Shown piece by piece: positions 7,671-16,882 of a DNA stretch of 64,000 nt. The stretch is from Flavivirga eckloniae (GTDB lineage: Bacteria; Bacteroidota; Bacteroidia; Flavobacteriales; Flavobacteriaceae): assembly GCF_002886045.1 (NCBI RefSeq), contig NZ_CP025791.1, forward strand, positions 5,037,001 to 5,101,000, in the 5' to 3' direction. The number at the start of each line of letters is the position of its first letter. Position 1 is the stretch's first letter. A model generated the notes under the pieces. The model made no database searches and was not told where the DNA came from. It saw only the letters and a list, made by a program, of their open reading frames with translations. The position numbers and the translations under genes are program-made.

Positions 7671-8174
7671 ATGAAGTCGATTATCTTAGCAATTATCTGT
7701 GTGATACTGTTAAATTCTTGCAAGAATAAAAATGAAGAACCCTCCAAGGATATGCCTGAAACAGAAGAAGTAAAGTATGCGTCTTTTGGAAAAGCCATTA
7801 TTGCAGACGATGCTATAGCTGCGACTTCAATGGCTGCTCATTATAAAACAATGAGTGTTGGAGACTCTATTAATTCTAAAATGTTAGCCAAAGTTAATAG
7901 TGTTTGCCAAACAAAAGGATGTTGGATGCGATTAAGTTTGGAAGATGGCAACGAAGTTATGGTAAAGTTTAAGGACTACGGTTTTTTTGTGCCTAAAGAC
8001 ATAGCGGGAAAAGAAGTTATTGTTAATGGAAGAGCCTATGTAAAAGAAGTGCCTATTGATGAGTTAAAGCATTACGCAGCAGATGCCGGAAAATCGGAAG
8101 AAGACATAGCAACTATTACAGAGCCCAAACGAACATTTTCTTTTGAAGCTGATGGTGTTTTATTAAAACAATAA
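7671..8174 (+). CDS. DUF4920 lipoprotein
   Basis: 167 residues. The signal peptide ends in lipobox LLNSC (Cys17), followed by a charged linker and a domain with the DUF4920 signature: a Cys pair in NSVCQTKGCWMRL (Cys79, Cys84), then EVMVKFKDYGFFVPKDIAGKE and VNGRAYVKEV. The fold resembles an OB-type beta barrel. The Cys pair could bind metal or form a disulfide. Function is unknown. It is placed between divergent ilvE and co-directional mnmD, an arrangement I recall in related flavobacteria. Confidence 0.85.
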   Translation: MKSIILAIICVILLNSCKNKNEEPSKDMPETEEVKYASFGKAIIADDAIAATSMAAHYKTMSVGDSINSKMLAKVNSVCQTKGCWMRLSLEDGNEVMVKFKDYGFFVPKDIAGKEVIVNGRAYVKEVPIDELKHYAADAGKSEEDIATITEPKRTFSFEADGVLLKQ

Positions 8175-8238
8175 TGTGTTTTAAATACACTTATTATGGA
8201 TGTTACATGTGTCTAAAAAACACGAATAAAGTGCCCGC

Positions 8239-8952
8239 ATGAAAAGAGAAGTTGTTATCACGGCCGATGGTTCCTCGACCATTCATTTACCAGATTGGAA
8301 TGAGCAGTATCACTCCAAGCATGGAGCTATACAAGAGGCTTATCATGTGTTTATTAAACATGGTTTGCATCACTTCTGTAATCCTGAACTCTTGCACGGA
8401 GCAGAGTCGAAGTACGTTTCTGGATCACACAAAACGATAGCTGTTCTAGAAATTGGATTTGGAACAGGTTTAAATGCCTTTATTACGTTATTAGAAGCAG
8501 AAAAATTAAATATTGCTATTGATTATTTTGGAGTAGAAGGGTATCCTGTTTTAATGGATGAAATTAACCAATTAAATTATCCAGCAGAATTACAAGCCAG
8601 AGAAAAAGAGGTTTATTTTAAACAATTACACGAAGTTTCCTGGAATGAAAAGTATGCTATTGCTAAAAACTTTTCATTAGAGAAGCAAAATCGGTTCTTT
8701 TCTGAAATTAAGGAAACAGATATGTACCATATTGTATACTTCGATGCTTTTGGAGCTAGAGTACAGCCCGAATTATGGACGGAATCTATATTTTTAAAAA
8801 TGTACAAAGCATTAAAAATTGGAGGTCTTTTAGTAACCTATTCAGCAAAAGGAAGTGTGCGTCGTGCTATGGAATCGGTTGGTTTTAAGGTCGAACGTTT
8901 ACCAGGACCTCCCGGCAAGCGTGAAATGCTTAGAGCTGTTAAAAAGGTCTAA
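8239..8952 (+). CDS. mnmD: tRNA U34 5-methylaminomethyl-2-thiouridine methyltransferase MnmD
   Basis: 237 residues matching the methyltransferase half of MnmC as a stand-alone protein. The N-terminal signature ITADGSSTIHLPDWNEQYHS and HGAIQEAYHVF is followed by the SAM-binding motif LEIGFGTGLNAF (70-81), VYFDAFGARVQPELW and a C-terminal PGPPGKREMLRA. It would methylate nm5s2U34 to mnm5s2U34 in wobble tRNAs. The FAD-dependent MnmC oxidase half is not fused here. It follows the DUF4920 gene by 64 bp. Confidence 0.9.
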   Translation: MKREVVITADGSSTIHLPDWNEQYHSKHGAIQEAYHVFIKHGLHHFCNPELLHGAESKYVSGSHKTIAVLEIGFGTGLNAFITLLEAEKLNIAIDYFGVEGYPVLMDEINQLNYPAELQAREKEVYFKQLHEVSWNEKYAIAKNFSLEKQNRFFSEIKETDMYHIVYFDAFGARVQPELWTESIFLKMYKALKIGGLLVTYSAKGSVRRAMESVGFKVERLPGPPGKREMLRAVKKV

Positions 8953-9120
8953 GCATTAGGAATTTTCCAAATGTTACGCGCCTGTAAGGAAGTGTGATAT
9001 TCAATAGATTTATTGCCAGAAACCCCAAAGCATTGAATTTTTAATATTTAGATACTGTTAAACCTAATATAAATGGTTAGTAAACGGGTAGGTCTTTTTG
9101 TAACTTTATAAAAAAAGAAA

Positions 9121-10026
9121 ATGCGAGTTTTAATAACAGGTGCGACAGGCTTAATAGGACAGGAGATCGTAAAAGTTTGCCATGAGAGAGGAATTGCTGT
9201 TAACTACCTAACTACGAGTAACTCTAAAATATCCCAAACCGAAAATTATCGAGGGTTTTATTGGAACCCTAAAACTCAGGATATCGATACGGATTGTTTT
9301 AAAAATATAGATGCTATTATACATCTGGCTGGGGCTACAGTTTCTAAGCGCTGGACACCATCTTATAAAAAGGATATTTTATCTAGTAGAAAAGCAACTA
9401 CCCGATTGCTTATTAACGCCTTAAAAGGTGAAACCCATACTATAAAACAGGTGATTTCGGCAAGTGCTATCGGGGTCTATTCAAATTCCTTAACCAATTA
9501 TTATGAAGAAGATTCTAAAGATTTTAGCGACTCTTTTTTAAGTGAAGTGGTGCAGGTTTGGGAGCAAGAAGTAAACGCATTTACTCAATTAGGTATTCAG
9601 GTTTCAAAAATAAGAATAGGGCTGGTTTTAGCGGAGAATGGTGGAGCGTTGCAAGAAATGGTTAGACCTATTAAGCTAGGTTTGGGCGCTGCTTTTGGTA
9701 GTGGAAAACAATGGCAGTCCTGGATACATGTTCAGGATTTGGCAAACCTGTTTTTATATGTTTTGGAAAATAATTTAACGGGTATTTACAATGGCGTCGC
9801 TCCGAATCCAGTCACAAATAAGGAGCTAACAAAAACTATAGCTAGTGTGATGCGCAAACCATTGTTTTTACCAAATATTCCTAAGTTCTTTTTAAAGCTG
9901 GTATTAGGTGAGATGCATATATTATTGTTTGAAAGCCAACGCGTCAGTTCCAAAAGAATAGAAAACAAAGGTTTTATTTTTAAATATCATCATTTAAAGC
10001 CTGCTTTATTAAATATTTTACAATAG
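9121..10026 (+). CDS. TIGR01777 family NAD(P)-dependent epimerase-like protein (YfcH type)
   Basis: 301 residues. Rossmann nucleotide motif ITGATGLIGQ (residues 5-14), DAIIHLAGATVSKRW, the family-typical SSRKATTRLLINAL, SASAIGVYSN with the active-site-like Ser and Tyr, and a C-terminal DUF1731-like region (RKPLFLPNIPKFFLKLVLGEM, ESQRVSSKRIENKGFIFKY). The physiological substrate of this SDR subgroup is not known. Single gene with a weak AT-rich leader. Confidence 0.9.
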   Translation: MRVLITGATGLIGQEIVKVCHERGIAVNYLTTSNSKISQTENYRGFYWNPKTQDIDTDCFKNIDAIIHLAGATVSKRWTPSYKKDILSSRKATTRLLINALKGETHTIKQVISASAIGVYSNSLTNYYEEDSKDFSDSFLSEVVQVWEQEVNAFTQLGIQVSKIRIGLVLAENGGALQEMVRPIKLGLGAAFGSGKQWQSWIHVQDLANLFLYVLENNLTGIYNGVAPNPVTNKELTKTIASVMRKPLFLPNIPKFFLKLVLGEMHILLFESQRVSSKRIENKGFIFKYHHLKPALLNILQ

Positions 10027-10103
10027 CTGCTTTTTTTTAAAATAGGCTGTAACAAAACAATCTTAATTTAGACTTATTTGTTGTTTTCTAAATAATAATA
10101 TAT

Positions 10104-11180
10104 ATGAAGTTTATCTACGGTGGGTTATTTTGCCTTTTAATAATTTCTTGTAACTCTCAAGAAAAATATAGCATTCCTGTAAAAATTGAAAATGATTGGG
10201 AGACCGATCATGTTGAAAATGTAAAAATTAGCTTAGATAAAATTAATTTATTGAAAGAACAAATAAATGGTAACAAGTATAAAGACATACATAGCTTTTT
10301 GATTGTTAAAGATGAAAAAATAGTTTTTGAAGAATATTATCATGGTTATCATAAAGACAAAAGACATGATGTAGCATCTGTAACTAAAAGTATTACTTCT
10401 GCATTAGTTGGGATTGCTATTGACAAGAACTATATAAAAAGCACATCTGCTTCCGTATCAGAGTTCTATAAAGGATCGGTTTATGAAGACAAATGGGATA
10501 GTATAAAGAAAAAAATTAGAATTAAAGATTTGTTAACCATGCGTCACGGTTTGGATTGTGATGATTTTAATAATAATACATCAGGAGATTTTGATGCCTT
10601 CTTACGTTCTGATGATTATATAAATTATATGCTTGATGTAAAGATGATTCATGAACCAGATAAGGTTAATGCTTATTGCACAGGAAGTACGCAATTATTA
10701 GAGCCTGTTTTGCAAAATAGTACAGGTTATTCGGTTGAAGATTTTGCATCAAAGTTTTTGTTTGATCCTATTGGGATAAAAAGCTTTAAATGGGAAAAAA
10801 GCCCTAAAGGAAAACCTGCTATGGGAATGGGGGCAGATATGACCCCAAGAGACATGGCTAGGTTTGGTTTATTATATTTAAATAGGGGAAATTGGAAAGG
10901 TAAACAGGTTATTTCTGAAGCTTGGATTGAAGAGAGTTTAACTTCATATGGTAAATTATTTGACTTTGTAGATTATGGGTATATGTGGTATTTGGAGCCA
11001 CCAATAACTGTAAATAGCAAGCAAATAAATTATTATGTAGCTCTAGGTCACGGAGGGCAAACAGTAGCTATATACCCTGATTTGAATATGATAGTTGTAA
11101 TTACAGCAGCTAATTATAATAATGAATCGGATTATTATGATATGCTAGAAAAGTATTTATTACCTGCTATCGATTTTTAA
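10104..11180 (+). CDS. beta-lactamase-family serine hydrolase (lipoprotein)
   Basis: 358 residues. The signal peptide has a lipobox-like LIISC (Cys16). The catalytic SxxK motif is SVTK (Ser92, Lys95), the second motif is Y-C-T in AYCTGSTQLLEP, and the KTG equivalent is HGG in GHGGQTVAIYP. This set is typical of class C beta-lactamase / EstB-like esterases and D-aminopeptidase relatives. The substrate cannot be predicted, and resistance activity should not be assumed. Standing alone, it is followed by a long gap before grpE. Confidence 0.88.
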   Translation: MKFIYGGLFCLLIISCNSQEKYSIPVKIENDWETDHVENVKISLDKINLLKEQINGNKYKDIHSFLIVKDEKIVFEEYYHGYHKDKRHDVASVTKSITSALVGIAIDKNYIKSTSASVSEFYKGSVYEDKWDSIKKKIRIKDLLTMRHGLDCDDFNNNTSGDFDAFLRSDDYINYMLDVKMIHEPDKVNAYCTGSTQLLEPVLQNSTGYSVEDFASKFLFDPIGIKSFKWEKSPKGKPAMGMGADMTPRDMARFGLLYLNRGNWKGKQVISEAWIEESLTSYGKLFDFVDYGYMWYLEPPITVNSKQINYYVALGHGGQTVAIYPDLNMIVVITAANYNNESDYYDMLEKYLLPAIDF

Positions 11181-11577
11181 ATCAATAATACAATAACTCC
11201 AAATAGTATCATTGGTGTCTTACTTTATAAGAATTACTAGTGTTTAATACATTACAAAAATAAAAAACTACCATTTTTTATTAATAGCATTAATACGCCT
11301 AAGTATAGTGACAAATAATTCAAAAACACATTTATATAAACGATTTTCTTTATAAGGGGTTGAAAGTGTGTAGTTTGGTTGTGAAGTGCTGTTTGGAGGT
11401 GAAGCATGGTAATGTTTAAACTAAATATCTGTTTTTTAGTGTTGGAATTTTTATGTTAAATAATAGAGTGTAACGTTTGCTTTAATGATTTAACAGTTGC
11501 TTTAAGATTAGAATTTTCGAAGAAACCTTCTTTACTACCGGCAGTTCAAAAAAAATTAAAATTATTTAATGACATTA
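11181..11577. other. intergenic stretch without recognisable gene
   Basis: About 400 bp of AT-rich DNA between the serine hydrolase gene and the grpE promoter. A G/T-biased patch (about 11355-11410) stands out, but I found no ORF of note, no tRNA and no convincing structured RNA. There is no strong terminator directly after the hydrolase gene. Confidence 0.5.
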
Positions 11578-11612
11578 TGACATTTTTATAATATTGGCAG
11601 TACTTTTGCCAA
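11578..11612 (+). promoter_or_regulatory. grpE-dnaJ promoter with overlapping inverted repeat
   Basis: ATGACA (11578-11583), 17 bp, then TACTTTTG (11601-11608, a TAnnTTTG box) forms a plausible promoter. An inverted repeat TTGGCA (11594-11599) / TGCCAA (11607-11612) brackets and overlaps the -7 box and could be an operator. No CIRCE element (TTAGCACTC-N9-GAGTGCTAA) is present. Confidence 0.5.
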
Positions 11613-11646
11613 CTAATTTTTGTATTTGTAAAATTTAAATGTGGCA

Positions 11647-12213
11647 ATGAGTAAGAAAGAAAAAACTAAAGATATAGAAAACGATCAAATAGACGGTGTA
11701 CAAAATGAAACCGTTGAAGTTGAAGAGCAAGTAGCAGAAGAACAGGAGGCAGAAGAGCAGTCTGTTGAAGAAAAACTTGAAGCTGAATTAAAGCAGGAAA
11801 AAGACAAGTTTTTACGTTTATTTGCCGAGTTTGAAAATTATAAACGACGTACTGCTAAGGAACGTATAGAGTTATTTTCTACTGCCAGTGAGGATGTTAT
11901 GAAAACATTATTGCCGGTTTTGGATGATTTTGAGCGTGCATTAACCCATATTGAAGAAGATAAAGAAGCAGAAGAGCTACGTAAAGGTGTTTTACTAATT
12001 TATCAAAAATTGGTAAAAACATTAGAGCAAAAAGGATTAACAGCTATCAAAGTTGAAAAAGGAGAGGCTTTTAATGCAGACGATCATGAGGCCGTTACAC
12101 AAATACCGGCACCTAGCGATGATTTAAAAGGAAAAATTATCGATATTATAGAAAAAGGTTACAAACTTGGCGAGAAAGTAATTCGTTTTCCAAAAGTTGT
12201 TATAGGTCAATAA
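11647..12213 (+). CDS. grpE: GrpE, nucleotide exchange factor of DnaK
   Basis: 188 residues from the ATG at 11647; a GTG 6 bp upstream is in frame but is a poorer choice. The N-terminus is very acidic with a long coiled coil, then FLRLFAEFENYKRRTAKER, LLPVLDDFERAL and the C-terminal beta-domain signature FNADDHEAVTQIPAP..GKIIDIIEKGYKLGEKVIRFPKVVIGQ. It releases ADP from DnaK in the Hsp70 cycle. Its stop is 9 bp before dnaJ, so the two form an operon. dnaK is not in the window. Confidence 0.96.
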   Translation: MSKKEKTKDIENDQIDGVQNETVEVEEQVAEEQEAEEQSVEEKLEAELKQEKDKFLRLFAEFENYKRRTAKERIELFSTASEDVMKTLLPVLDDFERALTHIEEDKEAEELRKGVLLIYQKLVKTLEQKGLTAIKVEKGEAFNADDHEAVTQIPAPSDDLKGKIIDIIEKGYKLGEKVIRFPKVVIGQ

Positions 12214-12222
12214 AATAAAAAC

Positions 12223-13341
12223 ATGGCTAAAAGAGATTATTACGAAGTATTAGGAGTTAGCAAAGGAGCGACTGCATCAGAAATAAAAAAGGCTTATCGT
12301 AAAAAGGCAATTGAATACCATCCTGATAAAAATCCAGATGATAAAAGTGCTGAAGCCAAATTTAAAGAAGCAGCCGAGGCTTATGAGGTATTGAGTGATG
12401 CCGATAAAAAGGCGCGTTACGATCAGTTTGGTCACCAAGCCTTTGAAAATGGAGGTGGCGGCTTCGGCGGCGGTGGCATGAATATGGACGATATTTTTAG
12501 TCAGTTTGGAGATATTTTTGGCGGCGGCTTTGGTGGCGGTTTCTCCGGTTTTGGAGGTGGCGGAGGCCAACGTCGTGTAAAAGGAAGTAATCTTCGTATT
12601 CGAGTAAAGCTTACTTTAGAAGAAATAGCCAATGGAGTAGAGAAAAAAGTAAAAGTTAAGCGTAAAATTCAAGCCCCAGGAACAACCTATAAAACATGTT
12701 CAACATGTAATGGTAGTGGACAAGTAACGCGAATAACCAACACTATTTTAGGAAGAATGCAAACATCTGCACCATGTAACGTGTGTGGCGGTGCAGGACA
12801 AATTATAGATAAAAAACCAAGTGACGCAGATTCTCAAGGATTAAAAATTGGAGAAGAAACAGTTGCTATTAAAATACCTGCAGGTGTTGTAGATGGTATG
12901 CAATTAAAGGTGTCCGGTAAGGGTAATGAAGCTCCGGGTAACGGAATTTCTGGAGACCTTATTGTTGTTATTGAAGAGGAAGTACATGACAAATTACAAC
13001 GTGAAGGCGATAATTTACATTACGATTTATATGTAAGTTATCCAGACGCTGTTTTAGGAACCTCAAAAGAAATTGAAACAGTAAACGGTAAAGTGCGTAT
13101 AAAAGTTGAAGCTGGCGTACAATCTGGTAAAATTTTGCGATTACGCGGAAAAGGAATCCCTAGCATAAATGGTTATGGTAAAGGGGATTTGTTGGTACAT
13201 GTAAATGTTTGGACACCAAAAACTTTAAATAAACAACAAAGGGAATTTTTTGAATCGATGAGAGACGATGAACATTTCATGCCTAAGCCGGAAAGTTCAG
13301 ATAAATCATTCTTTGAGAAGGTAAAAGACATGTTCTCTTAA
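12223..13341 (+). CDS. dnaJ: DnaJ co-chaperone with a two-motif zinc region
   Basis: 372 residues. J domain (1-70) with HPD at 33-35, Gly/Phe-rich linker (about 76-118), client-binding beta domains and C-terminal dimerisation region ([18 protein letters not shown]). The central cysteine region contains only CSTCNGSG and CNVCGGAG (Cys159, 162, 185, 188), whereas canonical DnaJ has four CxxCxGxG motifs. This could assemble one zinc site instead of two; I believe it is a lineage feature rather than damage, because the flanking domains are intact. It stimulates DnaK ATPase and delivers unfolded clients. Confidence 0.95.
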   Translation: MAKRDYYEVLGVSKGATASEIKKAYRKKAIEYHPDKNPDDKSAEAKFKEAAEAYEVLSDADKKARYDQFGHQAFENGGGGFGGGGMNMDDIFSQFGDIFGGGFGGGFSGFGGGGGQRRVKGSNLRIRVKLTLEEIANGVEKKVKVKRKIQAPGTTYKTCSTCNGSGQVTRITNTILGRMQTSAPCNVCGGAGQIIDKKPSDADSQGLKIGEETVAIKIPAGVVDGMQLKVSGKGNEAPGNGISGDLIVVIEEEVHDKLQREGDNLHYDLYVSYPDAVLGTSKEIETVNGKVRIKVEAGVQSGKILRLRGKGIPSINGYGKGDLLVHVNVWTPKTLNKQQREFFESMRDDEHFMPKPESSDKSFFEKVKDMFS

Positions 13342-13502
13342 GAACAAAAATACCAATAATAGCGAGCAAGTTTAAAGGTGAAATTATTTGTTAAAAATGA
13401 AGTTCTCCTACTGTTTTGTTAATAATATGTAAAAAATAACTATATTTGAATCATCACTAATTAATATTAGTGGTAATTTTTCTTTTTCATAGCAATTTTT
13501 TT

Positions 13503-13538
13503 CCCATCCTTAATTTATTAAGGGTGGGTTTTGTTTTT
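13503..13538 (+). terminator. intrinsic terminator downstream of dnaJ
   Basis: CCCATCCTTAA (13503-13513), loop TTTA, TTAAGGGTGGG (13518-13528, one G-T pair), then TTTTGTTTTT. It lies 160 bp after dnaJ in the roughly 300-bp gap before the ABC genes; nothing else is evident in that gap. Confidence 0.85.
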
Positions 13539-13645
13539 ATAAAAAAATACACCCTTAATTATTTAGAGCCTTTTACCGGATTATCCTATGATGTTATATA
13601 ACATTTAATATATTTACAGATAACAAGTAAATTTAAAAATAAGTA

Positions 13646-14572
13646 ATGATCAACTTACTGGAAGTTAATGAAGTTTCTAAAAACTTTGGAAACTTTAAAG
13701 CACTTAATAATGTGTCAATTACAGTTCCTAAAGGTAGTATATTTGGTTTGTTGGGACCTAACGGTGCCGGTAAAACAACACTCATAAGAGTTATTAATCA
13801 AATAACTATGCCAGATCAAGGTAAGGTACATTTGGATGGAGAATTACTTAAAGCCGATCATATAAAAGATATTGGTTATTTGCCAGAAGAACGCGGGCTA
13901 TACAAATCTATGAAAGTAGGCGAACAGGCGTTATACTTAGCTCAATTAAAAGGTCTAAGTAAGGCTGAAGCTAAAAAACGTTTAAAATATTGGTTTGAGC
14001 GTTTAGAGATAGGAGACTGGTGGAACAAGAAAATTCAAGAGTTATCCAAAGGAATGGCCCAAAAAATCCAGTTTGTGGTTACCGTGCTGCACAAGCCCAA
14101 ACTTTTAATTTTTGACGAACCATTCTCGGGGTTCGATCCCATAAATGCCAATTTAATTAAAGATGAAATTTTACGTCTACGAGAAGAAGGAGCTACAGTT
14201 ATTTTTTCTACGCACAGAATGGAATCTGTTGAGGAGCTTTGCGATGATATAGCACTAATACATAAATCGAATAAAATTCTGGATGGTAAGCTAATTGACG
14301 TAAAACGGCAGTATAAAATAAATACGTTCGAAGTTGGCATTCGAGCTAATAACAAAGAAAGCTTAGAGCAGGAATTGGCAAATAAATTTGAGGTGTCGTC
14401 AGCAAATTTTAAAACTTTAGAAGACGAACTAAAATTAAACATAAAGCTTTCTAATACGGAAACATCTAACGATTTATTAAATTATTTAACCTCAAGAGGA
14501 GAAGTATCCCATTTTGTTGAGTTAATCCCTAGTGTAAACGATATTTTTATTCAAACAGTAAAGAATAATTAA
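13646..14572 (+). CDS. ABC transporter ATP-binding protein (NatA-like, DUF4162 type)
   Basis: 308 residues. Walker A GPNGAGKT (37-44), signature ELSKGMAQK in place of LSGGQ, Walker B LLIFDEPFSGFDP and H-loop STHRM, followed by a C-terminal extension of about 80 residues (from VKRQYKINTFEVGIRANN) of the DUF4162 kind. It is the ATPase of an ABC-2 type exporter whose permease starts 5 bp downstream. Na+ extrusion is the function of named relatives, but the substrate here is unknown. First gene of a run that continues to the MscS channel. Confidence 0.92.
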   Translation: MINLLEVNEVSKNFGNFKALNNVSITVPKGSIFGLLGPNGAGKTTLIRVINQITMPDQGKVHLDGELLKADHIKDIGYLPEERGLYKSMKVGEQALYLAQLKGLSKAEAKKRLKYWFERLEIGDWWNKKIQELSKGMAQKIQFVVTVLHKPKLLIFDEPFSGFDPINANLIKDEILRLREEGATVIFSTHRMESVEELCDDIALIHKSNKILDGKLIDVKRQYKINTFEVGIRANNKESLEQELANKFEVSSANFKTLEDELKLNIKLSNTETSNDLLNYLTSRGEVSHFVELIPSVNDIFIQTVKNN

Positions 14573-14577
14573 TTTTC

Positions 14578-15891
14578 ATGAACCATTTACCTCTCATAAT
14601 AAAACGTGAATATTTAACCAAGGTTAAAAATAAATCGTTTATAATCATGACTATTTTAAGCCCTATTATCATGATAGTGCTTGTAGCTGTGGTGGCTTAT
14701 TTATCACAACTAAATAATAATAAAGTACGTACTATTTCTGTTTTAGATGAATCAGGATTGGTACATGAAGTTTTTAAAAACTCAGACAATACAACTTACA
14801 ATATTCTGGAAGGTATGTCTTTAGAAGAAGCTAAAATATTCTCAAATGAATCAGCTTCTTATGGTTTGTTACATATTAGTAAGTTGGATTCTATAGAAGC
14901 GGTATCCGATCATATAAAATTCTATTCGGAAGAATCACCGTCACTAACACTAATTTCCAGTTTAGAAGGAAAATTAGAGAAGACATTTACAAACCTTAAA
15001 TTAGAACAACAGGGTATAGATGTCGATTTAATTAATGCTTCCAGAATAAAAATAGATATAGCCCAGGAAAGTTTTGAGGGTGAAAAAACATCAAAACTAG
15101 ATAGTTTTGTAAAACTCGGTTTTGGTATTGCTATGGGATACCTGTTGTTTATGTTCATAATCATTTACGGTAATATGATTATGCGTAGCGTTATTGAGGA
15201 AAAAACAAGCAGGATTATCGAGGTTATTATTTCGTCGGTAAAGCCCGTACAATTAATGTTAGGCAAAATTATTGGAACCTCTTTAGCAGGCGTAACGCAG
15301 TTTATTATTTGGATGATTTTTGGAGGGTTTTTAATGACGGTTGTTTCTCTAGTATTGGGTATTGAATTATTTGATACAACACCGCCGCAACAAGAATTGA
15401 TGCAAATGGCTTCAGGTGGTTCAGATTTCGGTTTTTATTTTGAATCTTTTAAAGCAGCTTTACAAAATTTACCATTAATGAATCTTCTTTTTGCATTTAT
15501 ACTATTCTTTATTAGTGGTTATTTATTGTACAGTTCGCTATATGCGGCAATAGGAGCAGCAGTAGATAACGAAACAGATACCCAACAATTTTTGTTTCCG
15601 ATAATGATGCCTTTAATTTTAGCAGTTTATATTGGTATTTTTACAGTAATTGAAGACCCTCACGGAACCGTATCAACCGTGTTTTCGTTTATACCATTAA
15701 CATCACCGGTAGTGATGTTAATGCGAATACCTTTTGGTGTACCGTTGTGGCAACAATTGGTATCATTATTGATATTAATCGGTACATTTATGTTTACAGT
15801 TTGGTTTGCTGCAAAAATTTATCGCGTCGGTATTTTAATGTACGGGAAAAAACCAAGTTACAAGGAATTAATTAAATGGATTAAGTATTAA
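14578..15891 (+). CDS. ABC-2 type transporter permease (NatB-like)
   Basis: 437 residues. One TM near the N-terminus (about 22-43), a large extracytoplasmic domain (about 45-175), then five hydrophobic segments (from about 178, 222, 295, 340 and 392). The loop RSVIEEKTSRIIEVIISSVKPVQLMLGKIIG after TM2 is the hallmark of the ABC2_membrane_3 family. The stop codon overlaps the next start (TAATG). Confidence 0.9.
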   Translation: MNHLPLIIKREYLTKVKNKSFIIMTILSPIIMIVLVAVVAYLSQLNNNKVRTISVLDESGLVHEVFKNSDNTTYNILEGMSLEEAKIFSNESASYGLLHISKLDSIEAVSDHIKFYSEESPSLTLISSLEGKLEKTFTNLKLEQQGIDVDLINASRIKIDIAQESFEGEKTSKLDSFVKLGFGIAMGYLLFMFIIIYGNMIMRSVIEEKTSRIIEVIISSVKPVQLMLGKIIGTSLAGVTQFIIWMIFGGFLMTVVSLVLGIELFDTTPPQQELMQMASGGSDFGFYFESFKAALQNLPLMNLLFAFILFFISGYLLYSSLYAAIGAAVDNETDTQQFLFPIMMPLILAVYIGIFTVIEDPHGTVSTVFSFIPLTSPVVMLMRIPFGVPLWQQLVSLLILIGTFMFTVWFAAKIYRVGILMYGKKPSYKELIKWIKY

Positions 15892-16802
15892 TGATTCAAA
15901 ATTTAGAAATAGAAGAAGAGGCAAAAACAGTAAAAGAGACTATAACCGAAAGTACTATTTGGGAAAACTTTGTTGATTTTATCGGAATTGAGCTTATCGA
16001 AAACGAAGCCGGGACTATTAAAATAACGGTAGGTTTTTTACTTGCTGTTACTGTTGTTTATATATTAACCAATGTTATTCTTTCTTTCGCTAAACGATTA
16101 ATAACACGTAAATTACCAACAGAAGATAAAGCCAAGTTTAATACGGTTTTTTCGTTTTCACGCTGGTTTATCTATCTCATTGTATTATTAATAGCTTTTA
16201 GTACGGCTGGTATTAATATAAATGCCATTTTGGCTGCTTCTGCAGGTTTATTAATTGGTGTTGGTCTTGCATTACAGACCTTATTTCAAGATATTATTTC
16301 TGGTATTTTTATTTTGATAGATCAATCCGTTCATGTTGGTGATATCATTGAGTTAGAAGGAAAAGTTGGTCGGGTGGAAGAAATTAAACTGCGTACAACA
16401 CGAGCGGTAACTATCGACAATAAAGTATTGGTAATCCCTAATCACTTATACCTAACTAATAGTTTATATAACTGGACGCAAAATGGTACTAAAACCAGAG
16501 AAAGTGTAGAGGTAGGTGTTGCTTATGGTAGTGATGTTGAACTTGTAAGAAACCTATTGTTACAAGTAGCTTCAGAGAATAAAGATGTTTTAAAATACCC
16601 GGAACCTTTGGTTGTTTTTACAGATTTTGCAGATAGTTCCCTCAATTTTAAACTGATTGTTACTATTAATGATAGTTTTCAAGCCCTAATGCCCAAAAGC
16701 GATTTAAGATTTGCTATAGATAAAATATTTAGAGAGCATAATATAAGCATTCCATTCCCTCAAAGAGATATGCATATTATTTCCCAGGATAAAGAACTAT
16801 AG
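15891..16802 (+). CDS. MscS-family mechanosensitive channel
   Basis: 303 residues. Three N-terminal membrane segments; the pore-lining helix is AAILAASAGLLIGVGLALQT-like, followed by LFQDIISGIFILIDQSVHVGDIIELEGKVGRVEEIKLRTT and IPNHLYLTNSLYNWT, the classic MscS beta domain. The C-terminal alpha/beta domain ends at FPQRDMHI. It would release solutes upon hypo-osmotic shock. The one-base overlap with the permease gene suggests co-translation. Confidence 0.92.
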   Translation: MIQNLEIEEEAKTVKETITESTIWENFVDFIGIELIENEAGTIKITVGFLLAVTVVYILTNVILSFAKRLITRKLPTEDKAKFNTVFSFSRWFIYLIVLLIAFSTAGININAILAASAGLLIGVGLALQTLFQDIISGIFILIDQSVHVGDIIELEGKVGRVEEIKLRTTRAVTIDNKVLVIPNHLYLTNSLYNWTQNGTKTRESVEVGVAYGSDVELVRNLLLQVASENKDVLKYPEPLVVFTDFADSSLNFKLIVTINDSFQALMPKSDLRFAIDKIFREHNISIPFPQRDMHIISQDKEL

Positions 16803-16882
16803 AGAAAAGAAAAACATTTAAAATTATAATTTGAATACAGATGTTTATATGTTATTATCCGTATTCATTAATCTAAAATAAA

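Noticed and set aside
10104-11180. Antibiotic-resistance beta-lactamase
   Set aside because: The SxxK, YCT and HGG set only shows the serine hydrolase superfamily; nothing supports beta-lactam hydrolysis.
11181-11577. Structured RNA (for example 6S RNA) in the gap before grpE
   Set aside because: The G/T-biased patch has no convincing long-range pairing.
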